DNA of 64,000 nt from Polytrichum commune. Lineage: Eukaryota; Streptophyta; Polytrichopsida; Polytrichales; Polytrichaceae. Of this stretch, positions 47,660 through 59,874 are shown one piece after another. Within the stretch, counting starts at the first letter, position 1. Each line of letters opens with the position of its first letter. Made by a program: the position numbers and the translations under genes. Location of the stretch: assembly GCA_950295325.1 (NCBI GenBank), contig OX485809.1:26164001-26228000 (forward strand), in the 5' to 3' direction. The notes below the pieces were generated by a model, which saw only the letters and a list, made by a program, of their open reading frames with translations, was not told where the DNA came from and did no database searches.

Positions 47660-50600
47660 TATGATATTTGGGTGTTGTGAGTATTTGAAGACATATTGTT
47701 TTTGATATCCTCATGTCTATATACCATGCAAGAACCTTCATGCATAGATAAAATCACCCTAGTACCAATATGGTTCAAAATGGTATTGACCCAAGCAATG
47801 ACTCGAATATACAAAGATCTTCTCACCTTGAGATACCCACTAAGTATCAATATTTATTTGGATTTACAATTTTGATACTACATATGTAGGTTCTTTGATA
47901 TCATTATTGATGTCGATATCAAACATTCGTAAATATACTGGTCCAATGACAACAAATGTATGATTGGTGCTACACTAAGGTAGACAAACCCAATTCCGAG
48001 GGGGCTACATGATACTCAACTTTGAGGAACTTAGACTCAAGACAATGCCAACCCCTTGTGTTGGCATGAATGAGGGATGCTTCACATTGATCATGGCCTT
48101 GAGCTTACGCATGAACTCGCAATGAGCTTATGTCGTAGGGTTACGGGGACAAGTGCAAGCTCTTGGAAACAAACTGGAAAAAATAGGTTCATAGAGCTAA
48201 TGGTTACACATGTTGCAAAATGCTTGACTCTCAAAAACTACGTACAACCTTTGATCTCTTATTCAAAGTGCCCATTCTCAAAGTAGGATATCAAGGATCA
48301 ACCCTTATAATTTGGTTTTTGAAAAGTAGCAGGTTTGGCTACATGCTAAGTTCATAAGCAGTCAAGGTGGCGAGCATGAGATTTTTGTGGAGTTTAGGGT
48401 GGCTACATTTAGATGAATATTTGGCAAATGCACATAACCTATGTGTCAATTTGGGTGGTGACTTCTAGTTGTACATGGAAGAAATCCAAGGCTACATGTA
48501 TGCTTTGATAAGGTGAACAAATGTCCCATGTATAAAATAAAATGTAGTTCCAACTTCATGTTCATAGTCTACAAATGGTCACACACACTTGAAAAAACCA
48601 AACAACTACTTATCTTCTTACAAAACGAACCGTACACATACCCGGGTATAAAACTAGTCCCCTCCCATAAATGGACTATCCAAAAATAAACTAAGGAGGA
48701 AGTAGGCTACACATTGAAATTTGCTACAAAAAATAAAAAATAAATTACACTCAGCCCCTTAAACCTCTTAAGGCTTTCAAGTTCGACTAATTTGCAAGTA
48801 CATGAGAGGGTCAACATGCACATATCATATGTTTCAAGCACTTAGCAACATCTTAGGCCAACAAGTCTTGCACTGACCCTCTTGACTATCAATGTTGAAA
48901 CATCCTACACTTGAAGTACTTTGTGTATTTCTACACCCAAAAAAATTGGATTGACCCACTAAAACAAGAGAATACAATCAAATGAACATCATTGCTTAAA
49001 CATACCACTCATACAAGTACAAATCGGTAAGGAGGGAGGTTGGCGCCTTCAAGCACCACCAATGCATTTCATTCCAGAACTTGAAATTTGGTACCCAAAA
49101 TTCTTAAACTTCACTACAACCAAAGGGTTGCACCACTTATTGCCACTACATGAATAAAGAGGCTACAAAGTACAAGTTGAGAGAGCAAGAAGGTGGCGCT
49201 AGGGGTAGAGAATGAAGGAGAAAGCGGCAACACCACTCACCTCATTCAACTTAATCCCATGCAATGTGAGCCCTTGGATGGGAGGATGGGCTCCATCCAA
49301 GGGTCGTAATGAAGCTCATTGGCTACTCCCAATAATGGAGCTTAAAGGCATGTCCCAATTTTTAGGCGACTCCACTTCACCCATGTGAAGCTAGTTAGCG
49401 CCACCTCTTACCCACAAAGAATTGAGGTGGCACCTTAGAAGGCAAAAATATGTTTTTTAAAACATTGTGTGTGTAAATCAATTCACTTCATTGTATCAAA
49501 ATGGCTACTAGTAGCCAGATGAAAAAGGATGTCAAGGAGGGATGATGCTAATAAAGGAGAATATGTGACAAACCACAAATTGTTGTGAAAACAAATGGTT
49601 TGAGAACCTTACCAATCCTCAACTTCTCAATAAGTAGGTAGTTTTAACAAGCTATAAGTGGTCTTGCTCAAAGTCACATATCAAAGGGCAAATTGGATAA
49701 TTCACGAGAAGCCAAAACATGCTTAGAAAAACCATTGACTTGTTGTAAAAGATACTTGTTCATTTCAACCATCCATTGCAACTCAAGGTGAGAAAATACA
49801 CAATTAAATCATTTTGGTTGCTACAAATTTGCAACCCAAAACCTCTAGTTGGCAACTAAAACAATTTATTTATGCATTTTCTTGCCATGAGTTGCAATGA
49901 ACAAATTGCAACGAATGGTTGGAATGGACAATTTTCTCCTAGTGATTTGGGCCCATAAATCAAGAGCCCAAACTCTTGATAGTCATAAGAGACCCCTAAT
50001 GAGGTTGGTAATGATTTTGACTGAGAGCTTATCAAAATTTATCGATACATATAATAAGTAGTTTAAGTGAGAAAAATTGAACATTCTAGGTTTAGTGGTA
50101 AACAATATGTTGGTAAGGGGGGGGGGGGGATTTGTGACACTCATGTATTCTCATTAGTGAAAGTTCTAGTAAAATTTTCTTGCATTTTTTGGTTAAATCT
50201 AAAGTTTAGTGTAAATGTGATTTAGATGAGCCAAAACATTGGATTTAAGCTAGTGTGAATAAGCCATAGTCTAGCAAAATTAGAAAGTAGGGCTAAGAAG
50301 GGCCATAGCATGATAGCATGGAGCACATTATTTGATATTCAAAGTTTTGTTGGGCATGCTATATAAGGAGGGCCTTTAGAGGTTGGAAGGGGGGGGGGTG
50401 TTCTCAATTCTTACTCACGCTGAACCTCTATTGGATTGTATAACTTTTAATCTTATACCCATTATCATTTTTTGCGCATTACATCAATTGTATGTGTGTG
50501 TGTTTGTCAGTTGTATGTGGAAATCTTGTGTTTGAATTGGAATCCAGGGGTTTTGGATTGGATACCCATATTAACCTAAAGAAAATTGTTTGAATTTGTG

Positions 50601-51990
50601 ATTGTATAGAAATTGCAGTGTCCGTAGGGAGGGATTCCCTTGTTGTTTGTCCGATAAAAGGTCCGAGCTCTCGGGGGGTTCACTGGCGAAAATCGTAGAA
50701 CAACGTGCGATTAAAAATAGGGTCCAATGTATTCATTGTAGATAAATTTTGTAAAAAATGTACATGTAAAATAAGGGATTTAAAAATAATGAAACATGTT
50801 TACATGCAAAATACCATCACATATAATATTTTCAAGCTTTTTACATGTAAAATACCATCACCTTATAATCTTTTCTGCAAGGTAAATAACCCCCCCAATA
50901 AATAGGTCCTGAATGCACGTGTATGCAAAATATAAGAGGGAGTGAACCCCCGAGTCCGAGCTTTATTGTTTGAGTACACATTGATTGATTATGGTCTCGG
51001 AGAATTAAAATGGATAAAACTTGTAGGTTGACGTATTGTGATATTAAGTTACGGTTAAGGTGGAGTGCAAGATAATAGTATGTCGAATAATGAATCCAAT
51101 ATGTAAGGTGAACGGGGCCATTGTCGTGAGACTGAATCAAATTGTTGGATAATATCAAGTCAAGTCAAGCCCAAGTTTATCTTGTGTAATTAAACTGAAG
51201 TATTTGATAGTGGTTGAATCTACTGCATGTATGTATAATTCTCGGAAGTTTGAAATTTTGAGTTGAGGGTACGTCCGATTATTGACTGATTGAGGCACGT
51301 AATTAGATTCTTATTGTTTATGTGAAAGTATTGAACGATCATAGTCTGGTAGAAGTTTGGTCATGAAGCTATCGTTGGAAGCGGTTGCTTTTGAAATCAG
51401 ATTTTGTCCATTATGACAAAATAAACACCTAGGGCCAACTTTGGGTAGACATTAAATAAAAAAACATTAAGATTGAATCTTAGAAAGAAAATGAAACCCT
51501 AAATTACCGAGGTTCAAAATTGTTAAAAAATAAATTCTAATACGTAATGTTGAACCTTAGTATATAAATGTATAATAAAGTATCATATGTGATTTTAATA
51601 TTGATATTTACAAAATAACTAGTAGTTCATAATAGTTATGAGGAAACAAGGGGGCCCTACGTGCCAACTTGGAGGCGCTTCACTGAAGTAAGCTCCATAT
51701 GAGGTTCTTGACGGATTCATCTGATTTTTGTTATTGGATGAGTTAACTTTACTTGAGTGCCATGAATCCCTGCCCAGGGAGGTGGAGAAAAAAACCTATG
51801 TGATTGTATTATGACTTCAGCAATTCGATATTTAAAATCGTAACAACAACATGGAAAAAAAAACAAAAATCATAGATCATTGTCAAAATCTCTTTTCACA
51901 TTCATGTATCCAAGAAAAACCATGAATTTAAGTCCAGAATCATGGCAAACAACAAAAACTAACCATTTAAGACACGTTTACGTTAACGCT
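47660..51990. other. Gene-free AT-rich interval
   Basis: No gene or RNA recognised. G-runs occur at about 50,117-50,129 and 50,391-50,398. A three-unit repeat of period about 41 starts at 50,761, and poly-A/T tracts are frequent. Reading frames are short and unconserved. Confidence 0.45.
50761..50882 (+). repeat. Three-unit tandem repeat, period about 41
   Basis: TACATG(T/C)AAAAT starts units at 50,761, 50,801 and 50,842. Units two and three share ACCATCAC and TATAAT(A/C)TTTTC. Confidence 0.65.
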
Positions 51991-51999
51991 GTAAGTGGG

Positions 52000-52243
52000 G
52001 CCTTAGTACCTAGGTCTTGAGAGCCATGGGAACTTGGTAGGGAACTCCACTATGGAGAACAAGGTAGATGGGAACACGAGAACGAGCTTCCCAAACCCTA
52101 GCTCCGGTCTTGCCCGTTGGAGCTGCGGAGCAGGCTTTCTTCGCGAGTCTGCAGCCTGTGTAGCGGCTGCCGATCGACCCTCGGAGGAGTCCTCCTGAAC
52201 ATTTTCTGCTCGAGTTTCTGGCAGGTGACGCATCAACTCTCAG
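52000..52243 (+). other. Likely 5' UTR exon of the cyclin-D1-binding-protein gene
   Basis: The GC content rises here and two plausible donors follow (GCAG/GTGACG at 52,224 and CTCAG/GTGAAT at 52,244). The coding exon downstream is preceded by an acceptor (TTGAAAACAG at 52,971-52,980) five nucleotides before the start codon. A 5' UTR intron of about 740 nt is therefore the simplest model. No start codon in this region opens a frame that would join the protein. Confidence 0.45.
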
Positions 52244-52985
52244 GTGAATCTCTTACATTCTGTCTGTGTTCATGCTATGACATTTATACACTCTTTCTCT
52301 GTCTCTCACTGTTGTGGCTCGTGGTGTATTCGTCGACTTTGGAGGTTGGAAGTAGTCTTTCCGGATGTCGGCTGCCAACAGTCTGCCCAAGACATGCATC
52401 TGAGGATCGGCTTTGCATCAGGACAGGTTTCGGCAGGGTTGGTTAGGTGGTGCTTGTTAATGGCGACCGATAGATATTACATTGGCATATCTGGATAATG
52501 TTGATTGCTTGGTATTCTTGTGATCAGCTTTGGTTGGATCAGTTCCTCTTTATGGATAGGCTTCAATTGATCGGTGGTTACGTCGACCACCACCAGAGAA
52601 TGGGTTGTTAGCCCGTCGTATACACACTCCAGATTGTGATTTGTACAATTTGGGGATCAATTTGTTGTTTCTTTCAGCAGGTTTATCGTAGGTTAATGTG
52701 TGCTGAACAAATTACTGTGGTCAAATGAGTCATTGGAGCCATGAAACAGCGACTCCTACATCGTAACTTATCGGCAACGTTCTTACTTTCATCACCCTGG
52801 AATTTGTGGTTGAATTTGATATGGTAGTATTGGCAGGAAACATAAGCTCTTCATAGTGAATTGGATAAGATATCATAATTAGTTTTTGCAACTTGATGCC
52901 TTACTGTCTTGGATGTACAATCGACGCTGTAGTTGGTGTGAGGCTTTGTTCTAACCATCTTCTTTTGTTGTTGAAAACAGTCGAC

Positions 52986-54428
52986 ATGGGGAAAATGCAG
53001 AAAGGGCGAGTTGCAGATCTTTCAAGGATACTGCAAAGAGTAACGGTTTCGTTGAACGATACTTTTGCGTTATTGAATGAGGCTGCACCTGCAGCTTCAG
53101 AAAAGGGAGATTGGGCACAAGTGAAGAAGGCTGCAGACCTTGTTTCAAAAAATGCAACCACTATAGGATTGTTATGGACACAAGGTGCTAAAGTTGATGA
53201 AGCTGGAGAGGCCATGAAGAACTTTGCCGACAGCTTGCAAGGTCTTCTCCTCCTCTGTCATGCTTGTACTGTTGGGGCAGGTCCCACTCTTTCCTCAACC
53301 ATTCGCAGTGCTGTGAAGCTTGTTCTGGAAGCAGGTCTGTCCCTCTTAATGCAGGCAGTTTCATTCTCTGTCAAGGGATCAGCAAGGGAGGAACGGGAGG
53401 GGGCCTTACCCTCTTTAGTTGGCTGTGTGTGGGAGTCTTGTAATGCTCTCAAGAAGACCCCATTCACAAATCGAGCTGCGATCGGACGCAGCCTGGCACA
53501 GGTTGCAACATCTGTAAAAGACGTTCTGCGAGAAATTGGGGAAATGCGAGAGGGTAGGGCTGTTGATCATGCAGATTGTGGCCATGGGCACTCCCATGAG
53601 GATGGGTCAGGCGCATGCAGCCATGGTCACGATCACAGTGCACACAGCCATCACCATGATCACTCTGGGCATGGTAATTGTGGACATGACCATGGTCAAG
53701 ACAATGATCATTCAGCACACCTTCACACACATGAGCATTCCGGGCATGGCCAATGCAGACATGATCACGGTGGACACCAGCACCATTCAAGTTCTAATAA
53801 CGCGAGCTATCAGCATTCTCACTCACACTCTGGACACAACCATTCCCAATGTGGCCATGATCATGGAAATCAAGGCCATGTGCACACCCATGGTCACAGT
53901 CATCAAAGCTGTGGACATGATCATAGTCATGCTGGGCATAGCCACTCACATGGGAATTCAAGTCATGCAAATTGTGGACATGACCACGGAAACACAGAGC
54001 ACGAGGATGGTTCCTCTTCTGTTGACAGCATGGAGTTCAACGAGGAGCTGTCACCGGAAGAGATGCAAGTTGTGGATGCAACAAAAGGAGTTGTTAATTC
54101 CCTTCTTGATTTCTTGAAGCAGTTGTTCTATGTAGCAGGGGATCCACAGCAAGGCGATGATGAGAATTCCACACTCTACTTAGAGAATGTGTTGAAGCAC
54201 TGCAAGAATTTGGGAGTTGAAGTTGATGAATTCGGAGCATCTCTTTATCCCCCTCAGGAGATCAAACAATTGAGTGACCTTATCACGAAAAGTGATGCAT
54301 TAGTGGAACAGATTAAAGATGAAGTGAAAGCAACCAAAGGTGCAGTACCTGAGGGCTTAGAAACCGCATCACAGGCTGTGATGACTGCAGAGACAACGCT
54401 GAAGCTGTGCATTTCTAGTCTGTCATGA
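52986..54428 (+). CDS. Cyclin-D1-binding protein 1 (CCNDBP1/GCIP) homologue with histidine-rich insert
   Basis: A 480-residue protein in a single coding exon. The start MGKMQKGRVADL follows the acceptor at 52,980 and resembles the MGK start of plant homologues. The all-helical GCIP fold is recognisable in two halves: residues 1-190 (KKAADLVSKNATTIGLLW; LLLLCHACTVGAGPTLSS; VWESCNALKKTP; AQVATSVKDVLREI) and residues 353-480 (LSPEEMQVV; GVEVDEFGASLYPPQE). In animals GCIP binds cyclin D1 and bHLH factors; the plant role is poorly defined. Between the halves, residues 195-340 are about one third histidine and contain seven C-x-H-x-H motifs, as in metal-binding loops of zinc transporters. Homologues I recall have only a short acidic linker here. 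The insert is in frame and the flanking domains are intact. Confidence 0.9.
   Translation: MGKMQKGRVADLSRILQRVTVSLNDTFALLNEAAPAASEKGDWAQVKKAADLVSKNATTIGLLWTQGAKVDEAGEAMKNFADSLQGLLLLCHACTVGAGPTLSSTIRSAVKLVLEAGLSLLMQAVSFSVKGSAREEREGALPSLVGCVWESCNALKKTPFTNRAAIGRSLAQVATSVKDVLREIGEMREGRAVDHADCGHGHSHEDGSGACSHGHDHSAHSHHHDHSGHGNCGHDHGQDNDHSAHLHTHEHSGHGQCRHDHGGHQHHSSSNNASYQHSHSHSGHNHSQCGHDHGNQGHVHTHGHSHQSCGHDHSHAGHSHSHGNSSHANCGHDHGNTEHEDGSSSVDSMEFNEELSPEEMQVVDATKGVVNSLLDFLKQLFYVAGDPQQGDDENSTLYLENVLKHCKNLGVEVDEFGASLYPPQEIKQLSDLITKSDALVEQIKDEVKATKGAVPEGLETASQAVMTAETTLKLCISSLS
53568..54005 (+). repeat. Coding His-rich repeat region of the GCIP homologue
   Basis: Degenerate tandem units built on GG(A/C)CATGA(C/T)CATGG encode CGHDHG-type motifs at residues 198, 211, 232, 257, 289, 309 and 330. 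The core CATGATCATG is near-palindromic, so the complementary strand also shows long open frames, which are by-products. Spacing between motifs is irregular (13-32 residues), indicating old expansion with drift. Confidence 0.8.
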
Positions 54429-54429
54429 C

Positions 54430-55250
54430 ACGTCTCATGACATTTGTGTGTGTCACGGCCCAAGGCAGGAGTCAGTGTTGGGTTTTCTTGAGGTAGGGGT
54501 CTGAGATGCAGAAATATCTGAACAGAGTTAGTTCTGCTGAGTTTATTCTTCACTGGAGCCTGGAACGATTCAGAGGTAGAAGGAGCCTGGAACGTTAGCA
54601 TTCTATCAGGCAGTCAAACTAGGACCTACACAGTCTGAAAATGCAGTTTGTGTTATTGAAGGTATCCTTAGATGTTGAATGTGATGTGCTCCTTAGATTG
54701 CACAAAGGCGTGGAACCTACACATGCTTATCTAAAGACTTCTGAAGTAATTTCCTTATTCATGGGACCTTTTTCTTACCTCCAAAGGCTGGAGAAGCCCT
54801 TCACATTCCTGCATGAATATTGTGTAGCGATGTAACTGCTCAGTGTTTATGGCTTAATGAATAGTAGTGATAACTGAGTTACAAAGAGTGGTAATAACTT
54901 ATCAGTGATCACCTGATTCTTTGGTGATTTACAGTGGCAGAGCAATGTTGAACGGATCCCCTATTGCCCACCTATGGAAATACTCATTTGTAACAAACGA
55001 AACAAAGGAAAACATCAAAAAAACTGTTTTTAACTGAAAGAAATCACAAAGAGACAGTCGAACAGGATCCACTGAGAAATCCATTTGGGGTGGAGTGCGG
55101 TTTTCTAGACGCCAATTAACATGGCGCTCAAGGCCAAAAGGTGGTTGCGTGAATGAATGTCGCATCATGTGATCACTGAATTTCTGAAGGAAGTATTCAG
55201 AAATGACACGGGTTCAAGAACGTTGAATCATGTTGGATAAATGTTGAAGA
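54430..55250. other. 3' UTR and intergenic DNA after the GCIP-homologue gene
   Basis: No further conserved coding sequence. The first 150-400 nt after the TGA should be the 3' UTR. A small direct duplication (AGCCTGGAACG) lies at about 54,556 and 54,586. Confidence 0.4.
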
Positions 55251-55257
55251 AGATGTA

Positions 55258-55497
55258 GTAAGTACACTAAATATGATAAATATGATATTTAGTGTCATTT
55301 ACTACTTGGAGTTACATAATGCTACATCGTTGTACTATTTATGTAATTTTTTACCAAGTAAAGTTTGTTAATGATCTAAAATGTCCTAACAGCCAATTTG
55401 ACATTTGTTGGTAAAATGCGAGATATACAATAAATAGATATAGCATTGCATCATTCCAATTAGCAAGTGACACTAAATACAGTATTAAGTGTAGCAT
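55258..55497. mobile_element. MITE family A, copy 2
   Basis: The left arm (GATATTTAGTGTCATTTACT ACTTGGAGTTAC) and the reverse complement of the right arm (TGTATTTAGTGTCACTTGCT AATTGG) pair, and both resemble the arms of the element at 20,981-21,207. The left terminus is altered (CACTAAATATGATAAATATG), so this copy is older or truncated. Confidence 0.65.
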
Positions 55498-55499
55498 AA

Positions 55500-56390
55500 G
55501 CCCCAAAGTCACACTGACGCAACATTGCATTTTGAGATGCTCTATTTGATGTTCACAAGTTCTGCCCCCAACCCCGTTCTGAATACCCAGTAGCATTTAA
55601 ATTTGCCTTCAATGAACTCTAACAAACCACAAATACCCAAAAACAATCCGATGATTGTAGAGCACAACAAAGCTGTGTACCAAAGCTTCGTTTCTGAATG
55701 ACTATCTCAAACTTTCCTGCCACAGAAAGACATCCCATGAATACTTCATGTTCATTCAGTTAGCCTGTTCATAAACATCAGAAAGTTTGCATGATCTTGA
55801 TCCTTGGAAAAGAACAGACTCTCAAAATGGCACTAAGGTGTGTGGGCCTCCAGTGAGCCAGCATTTCAAGGATACGTAGTAGGGGTTTGAGAATCCCCAA
55901 AAAGACTTAGCAAATCCAAATGTTGAAAGACAAAATTTGAGCTTGCTATCATTTGGAGTCGAAATGAAATATCTTGTGAATTTCCAAAGTGGTGCTTAAA
56001 TGGTTTCATTGATTTTCTTAAATGGTTTCTTTGGCTATGTACTTAATATACTAGAAACCATTGAAGGTCACTGACCACTTTAGGTTTACTTTACCTTATC
56101 TACCGTTCAAGTCGGATATTTCCAAACTCTATGATCTTCACCAAGTATTTACGATGTGCCTGCAAAACAGGGGGGCTCCACAGCTTGGCCCTCATCTGAA
56201 TCAAGTTTTTTTGGAGGGTGTAACAGGGAAAGAGCAGGGTGGGGCTACAACATTGAGAAAAAACCATGATCTTGAAAAACAATTGCACCCTCAACTACGT
56301 TGTTGCAACACATATCTCCAGTCCATATGGCCATCGCTATTAACTGAAGTCATGATCAGCTCCCTTGAGTGACTTGGTAAGGTTGGTTGA
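55500..56390. other. Gene-free interval between the GCIP-homologue and NCL genes
   Basis: No conserved coding or RNA feature. The right part should include the 3' UTR of the exchanger gene, which is transcribed leftward. Confidence 0.4.
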
Positions 56391-56392
56391 GA

Positions 56393-59300
56393 TTAGTGCC
56401 ATCCACACACAGAGTCCAGGAAGGCCACCAAGCCTATGGAAATTGGGTAGAGAGCCAGACCAATGAATGCCATCCAGAGTGGGAAAGTGGTGCGAACCGC
56501 TGCAATTCCACCCATGATCAAAGTGGCAAAGAATACAACCAAGACCTCAGCTGAGAAGTCCCACACAAGGCCTCGCAGGTACACGATTGCCAGAAAGATG
56601 CCAAGGCACATCGTGTTTTTCATCGTCACCGCGCCATAAATCTGCATCACCGTAATCATGATGATCAGTTGACATTTGATAACAGTGACCAGTTACCATG
56701 CAAGTGCTGCAAGAAAAGAATACAGCGTTGCCAACTTCAAAGGAGCTAGTACAAGAATTCAGGACAAGTGCAGCAGAGGAATCGCATCCCTATCTGCCCA
56801 CAGTTTCATTGGGTTTGTCAACTCCTACAACCTTCTGGTCCCACTACACTAAACATTTGGTCTATGTGGCATAAAAATTGGTGTGCCATGTTAATTAGAG
56901 CGAACTTCATGATTTGTCATGTTGCCACCTGGTGATTGCAAAACAATTAATGTGGGCCAATGATGATTAGTGTGGGCCACACCAAAATCAGATGTTTAAT
57001 AAACCTCCCCACTGCTCACCTTGTACTCTAGGTAAACCCAAACATGTGGGATCAACCTTTAAGATACCCTGCAAAAACCTTAGAAACAAGACATTCCTAC
57101 ACGACCTGTTGCAATTCCTACATGGTAGCTACCAGTGTTGAACTGGTATCGACCCAAATAATAACTTGTGTACACCAAAATTCTCTCACCTTGACATTCC
57201 CAACAAATATCGATATTTGACTGGTATTTTAATTTTAATACCCATGGGTAGGTTCTTTGATACCATGCATTCACCTATATACCACACCAAGACTGGTAGC
57301 TACCCTATGAAACTAAGGGCAGGGAGATGAGATAGAATCCCCTGATCTGCAGCACTTTGCTGTCCTCATTCTCTTCCCTAATTCTTAACAAGCCGTTCCT
57401 ACGTTCAAGTAGACTTTGAAATTGGGTACAGGAACGTAGTGGACGAACCTGACAGTAAGACATCGAAATGTTGCGCCTACGTTTGCGTCTGGCAAACATG
57501 AGGGAGGAAATAGCTTCACTGGAGCTAGTGGCCAGAGGGGTGACGACAAAGGAGATGAAGAAGGGAGAAATGCCGGAAGTTTCCGAAAACCCGCTGATAG
57601 CACCCACCAGTGGGTCTGCAAAGAAAGCAGCCACTGCTCCACCAGCGATCAAGAAGAGGATAGCGTGTCCGATGATGCGAGATACAGAAGGGTTTTGTTC
57701 CCTTTCCTCATCTTCCACATCGTCAACCCTATCTTCCAACAAGGAAACCAAATCCGACTGCGCTGTCTGCAATGTCCACGAATCCATTTGTGTAAAAGAT
57801 TAAGCTTGAAAGTCGACATGTAGAGACAAGAAGACTGAATGGTCAATCTCCATTTCATTCATCAGTTTTTCGATTTGCTGAGAAAGGGATAAGCTGTGTA
57901 TGAATGATTTGAGTTCTCAGAACACTGCATTCGCGGAGAAACACTACTAAGCCTACCATCTCATCGTACATATGTAGATACCAGGGGGAGCAGTAAATTT
58001 TCCAGCCATAACATGACCTGTAGATGCACTAGATCACAGGATGATTGTAGGATTTGATGAGAATAGTACTTCCTTCAGCTATGGCATGGTCAAAAGTAGC
58101 AAACAGCTCGAGGCTAACCTGAGCCTCAGTATCCCAAATATGGGGCTGTGCAGAAGTGCCCAAATTGGAGCGTGGCGATTTTTTCTTGAAGCTTCTTGTA
58201 AAATTAATCCACTGTTCAATCCCGTGAAGAAATTCTTCCTTCGAAATCATTTTGTCATTGGATGTATCGAATTCCCGCATCCAGTGCGCCACTTCCTCTT
58301 CACCAGGAACTTGTCCGTTATGGCGCTCAATCCCTAACCCTACTATCAAATTTTTCAGTTCCTGCTCAGTAAGCATTCCGTCGTTGTTCGGGTCGAAATG
58401 ATCAAAGAGCCTGCACGTCAATCAGTCCAGTGCTCCGATTAGTGCGTTAGCATTGTCGTGCATCAATAACCATTCAAGCATTGAAACCCACAATCATGGA
58501 AGACATATGATGGATGGCGGCCAAGCCGGAAGAAATCTTTACCTCAGAAGTACATCCTTATCAGGTTTACCATCTGGACCAAAAATGCTTCCCCACTTTT
58601 GCTGCTGCGTCAGGAGAGAAAGTCTGTGAAGGGCATGAGTCCGTCTGTATCGATGAAGCGCCCAGTATATACGATTCTCTTGAATCCATGGAGACAAAAG
58701 CTGCAATGTGCAACCAAAAGACAAGGTGTGGGAATTTGAATATTGTACTGTAATAGCCGAGTGCAAACACGATCAATAAACTTGAATCTGATCGACAAGT
58801 GCATTGTACAACTTACGTCACGAGGCACAAAATTTCACAATGCGACCGGCCCACCTGGTACAAGCAGTAGCCTACGAGGCTTCCAATGGCAATAACCGCT
58901 GCAATCAAAATACACAGGTTTCCCGCTGTCTGCAAGCCCAACACGCGAGGACCTTGTGCGATAATGTAGGGAGAAAGGGTGCCCATCATGATCCATGCTG
59001 CCCACTTAGTCTCATTGATGGTTGTAACTCCAGTTTCTATTCAACCCACAAACAGAAACAATCAATCCCAGCCACCTTAATCAATGATGTTCCAGAAGCA
59101 ACATTGGGGGATCTTCCAGAAACCTAACTTCAGATGACTCAATTATCATAGTGATAAAGTTTCAAGGCTACTGCAATGCGAGGATGAGTCGGTCCACAAG
59201 CAGAAACACTCCATCCCAGCCACCTCAAGCAATGATATTCCAAAAGCAGCATTTGGGGACCTTCCAGAAACCTAACTTCAGGTGACTCAATCATCATAAC

Positions 59301-59840
59301 CATAAGTTTCAAGGCTAATGCAATGAGAGGGTGAGTCAATCCACAAATAGAAACAATCAATCCCAGCCACATTAATCAATGATGTTCTAGAAGCAGCAAT
59401 GGGGGATCTTCCAGAAACCTAACTTCAGATGACTCAAGTATCATAGTGGTAAAGTTTCAAGGCTACTGCAATACGAGGAATTAGTCAATGCAGGCAACCA
59501 TGAGCACGTGGACCAAGAACAGCAAAACACAAGTGGACAAGTCGATGTTCTACGAACCTGAAAGATGGAACCCTTTGGTCAGTGTGCGATCCATGGCCAC
59601 AAGCTTGTTCGACCGCGGTCTCGACACAAGATCACATCGGCCCACAATCAAGCACGAACCCCACAGTGCAGTGAGCACCATCACTGTCGACCCAGCCACC
59701 AAACCCATGCCCACAAGCACTTGCTCCTGCGCTGCTGCCTGGGTGGCGGCTCCCAATCCCGAAGCTACATATCGGAAACAGAGAATGGTTCAAAATGGTT
59801 GATTAGTGGAAGACCCTCCTTTGCTTCCAGTTACACCTTC

Positions 59841-59874
<34 letters not shown>

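Noticed and set aside
53464-54117. Long antisense (108 codons, minus) and +1 (193 codons, plus) frames in the His-rich region
   Set aside because: The near-palindromic CATGATCATG units keep several frames open. Only the 480-residue frame continues into the conserved GCIP halves.
59565-59843. Plus-strand frames opposite NCL exon 2
   Set aside because: The minus strand encodes conserved exchanger sequence with correct phases; the plus frames have no recognisable content.
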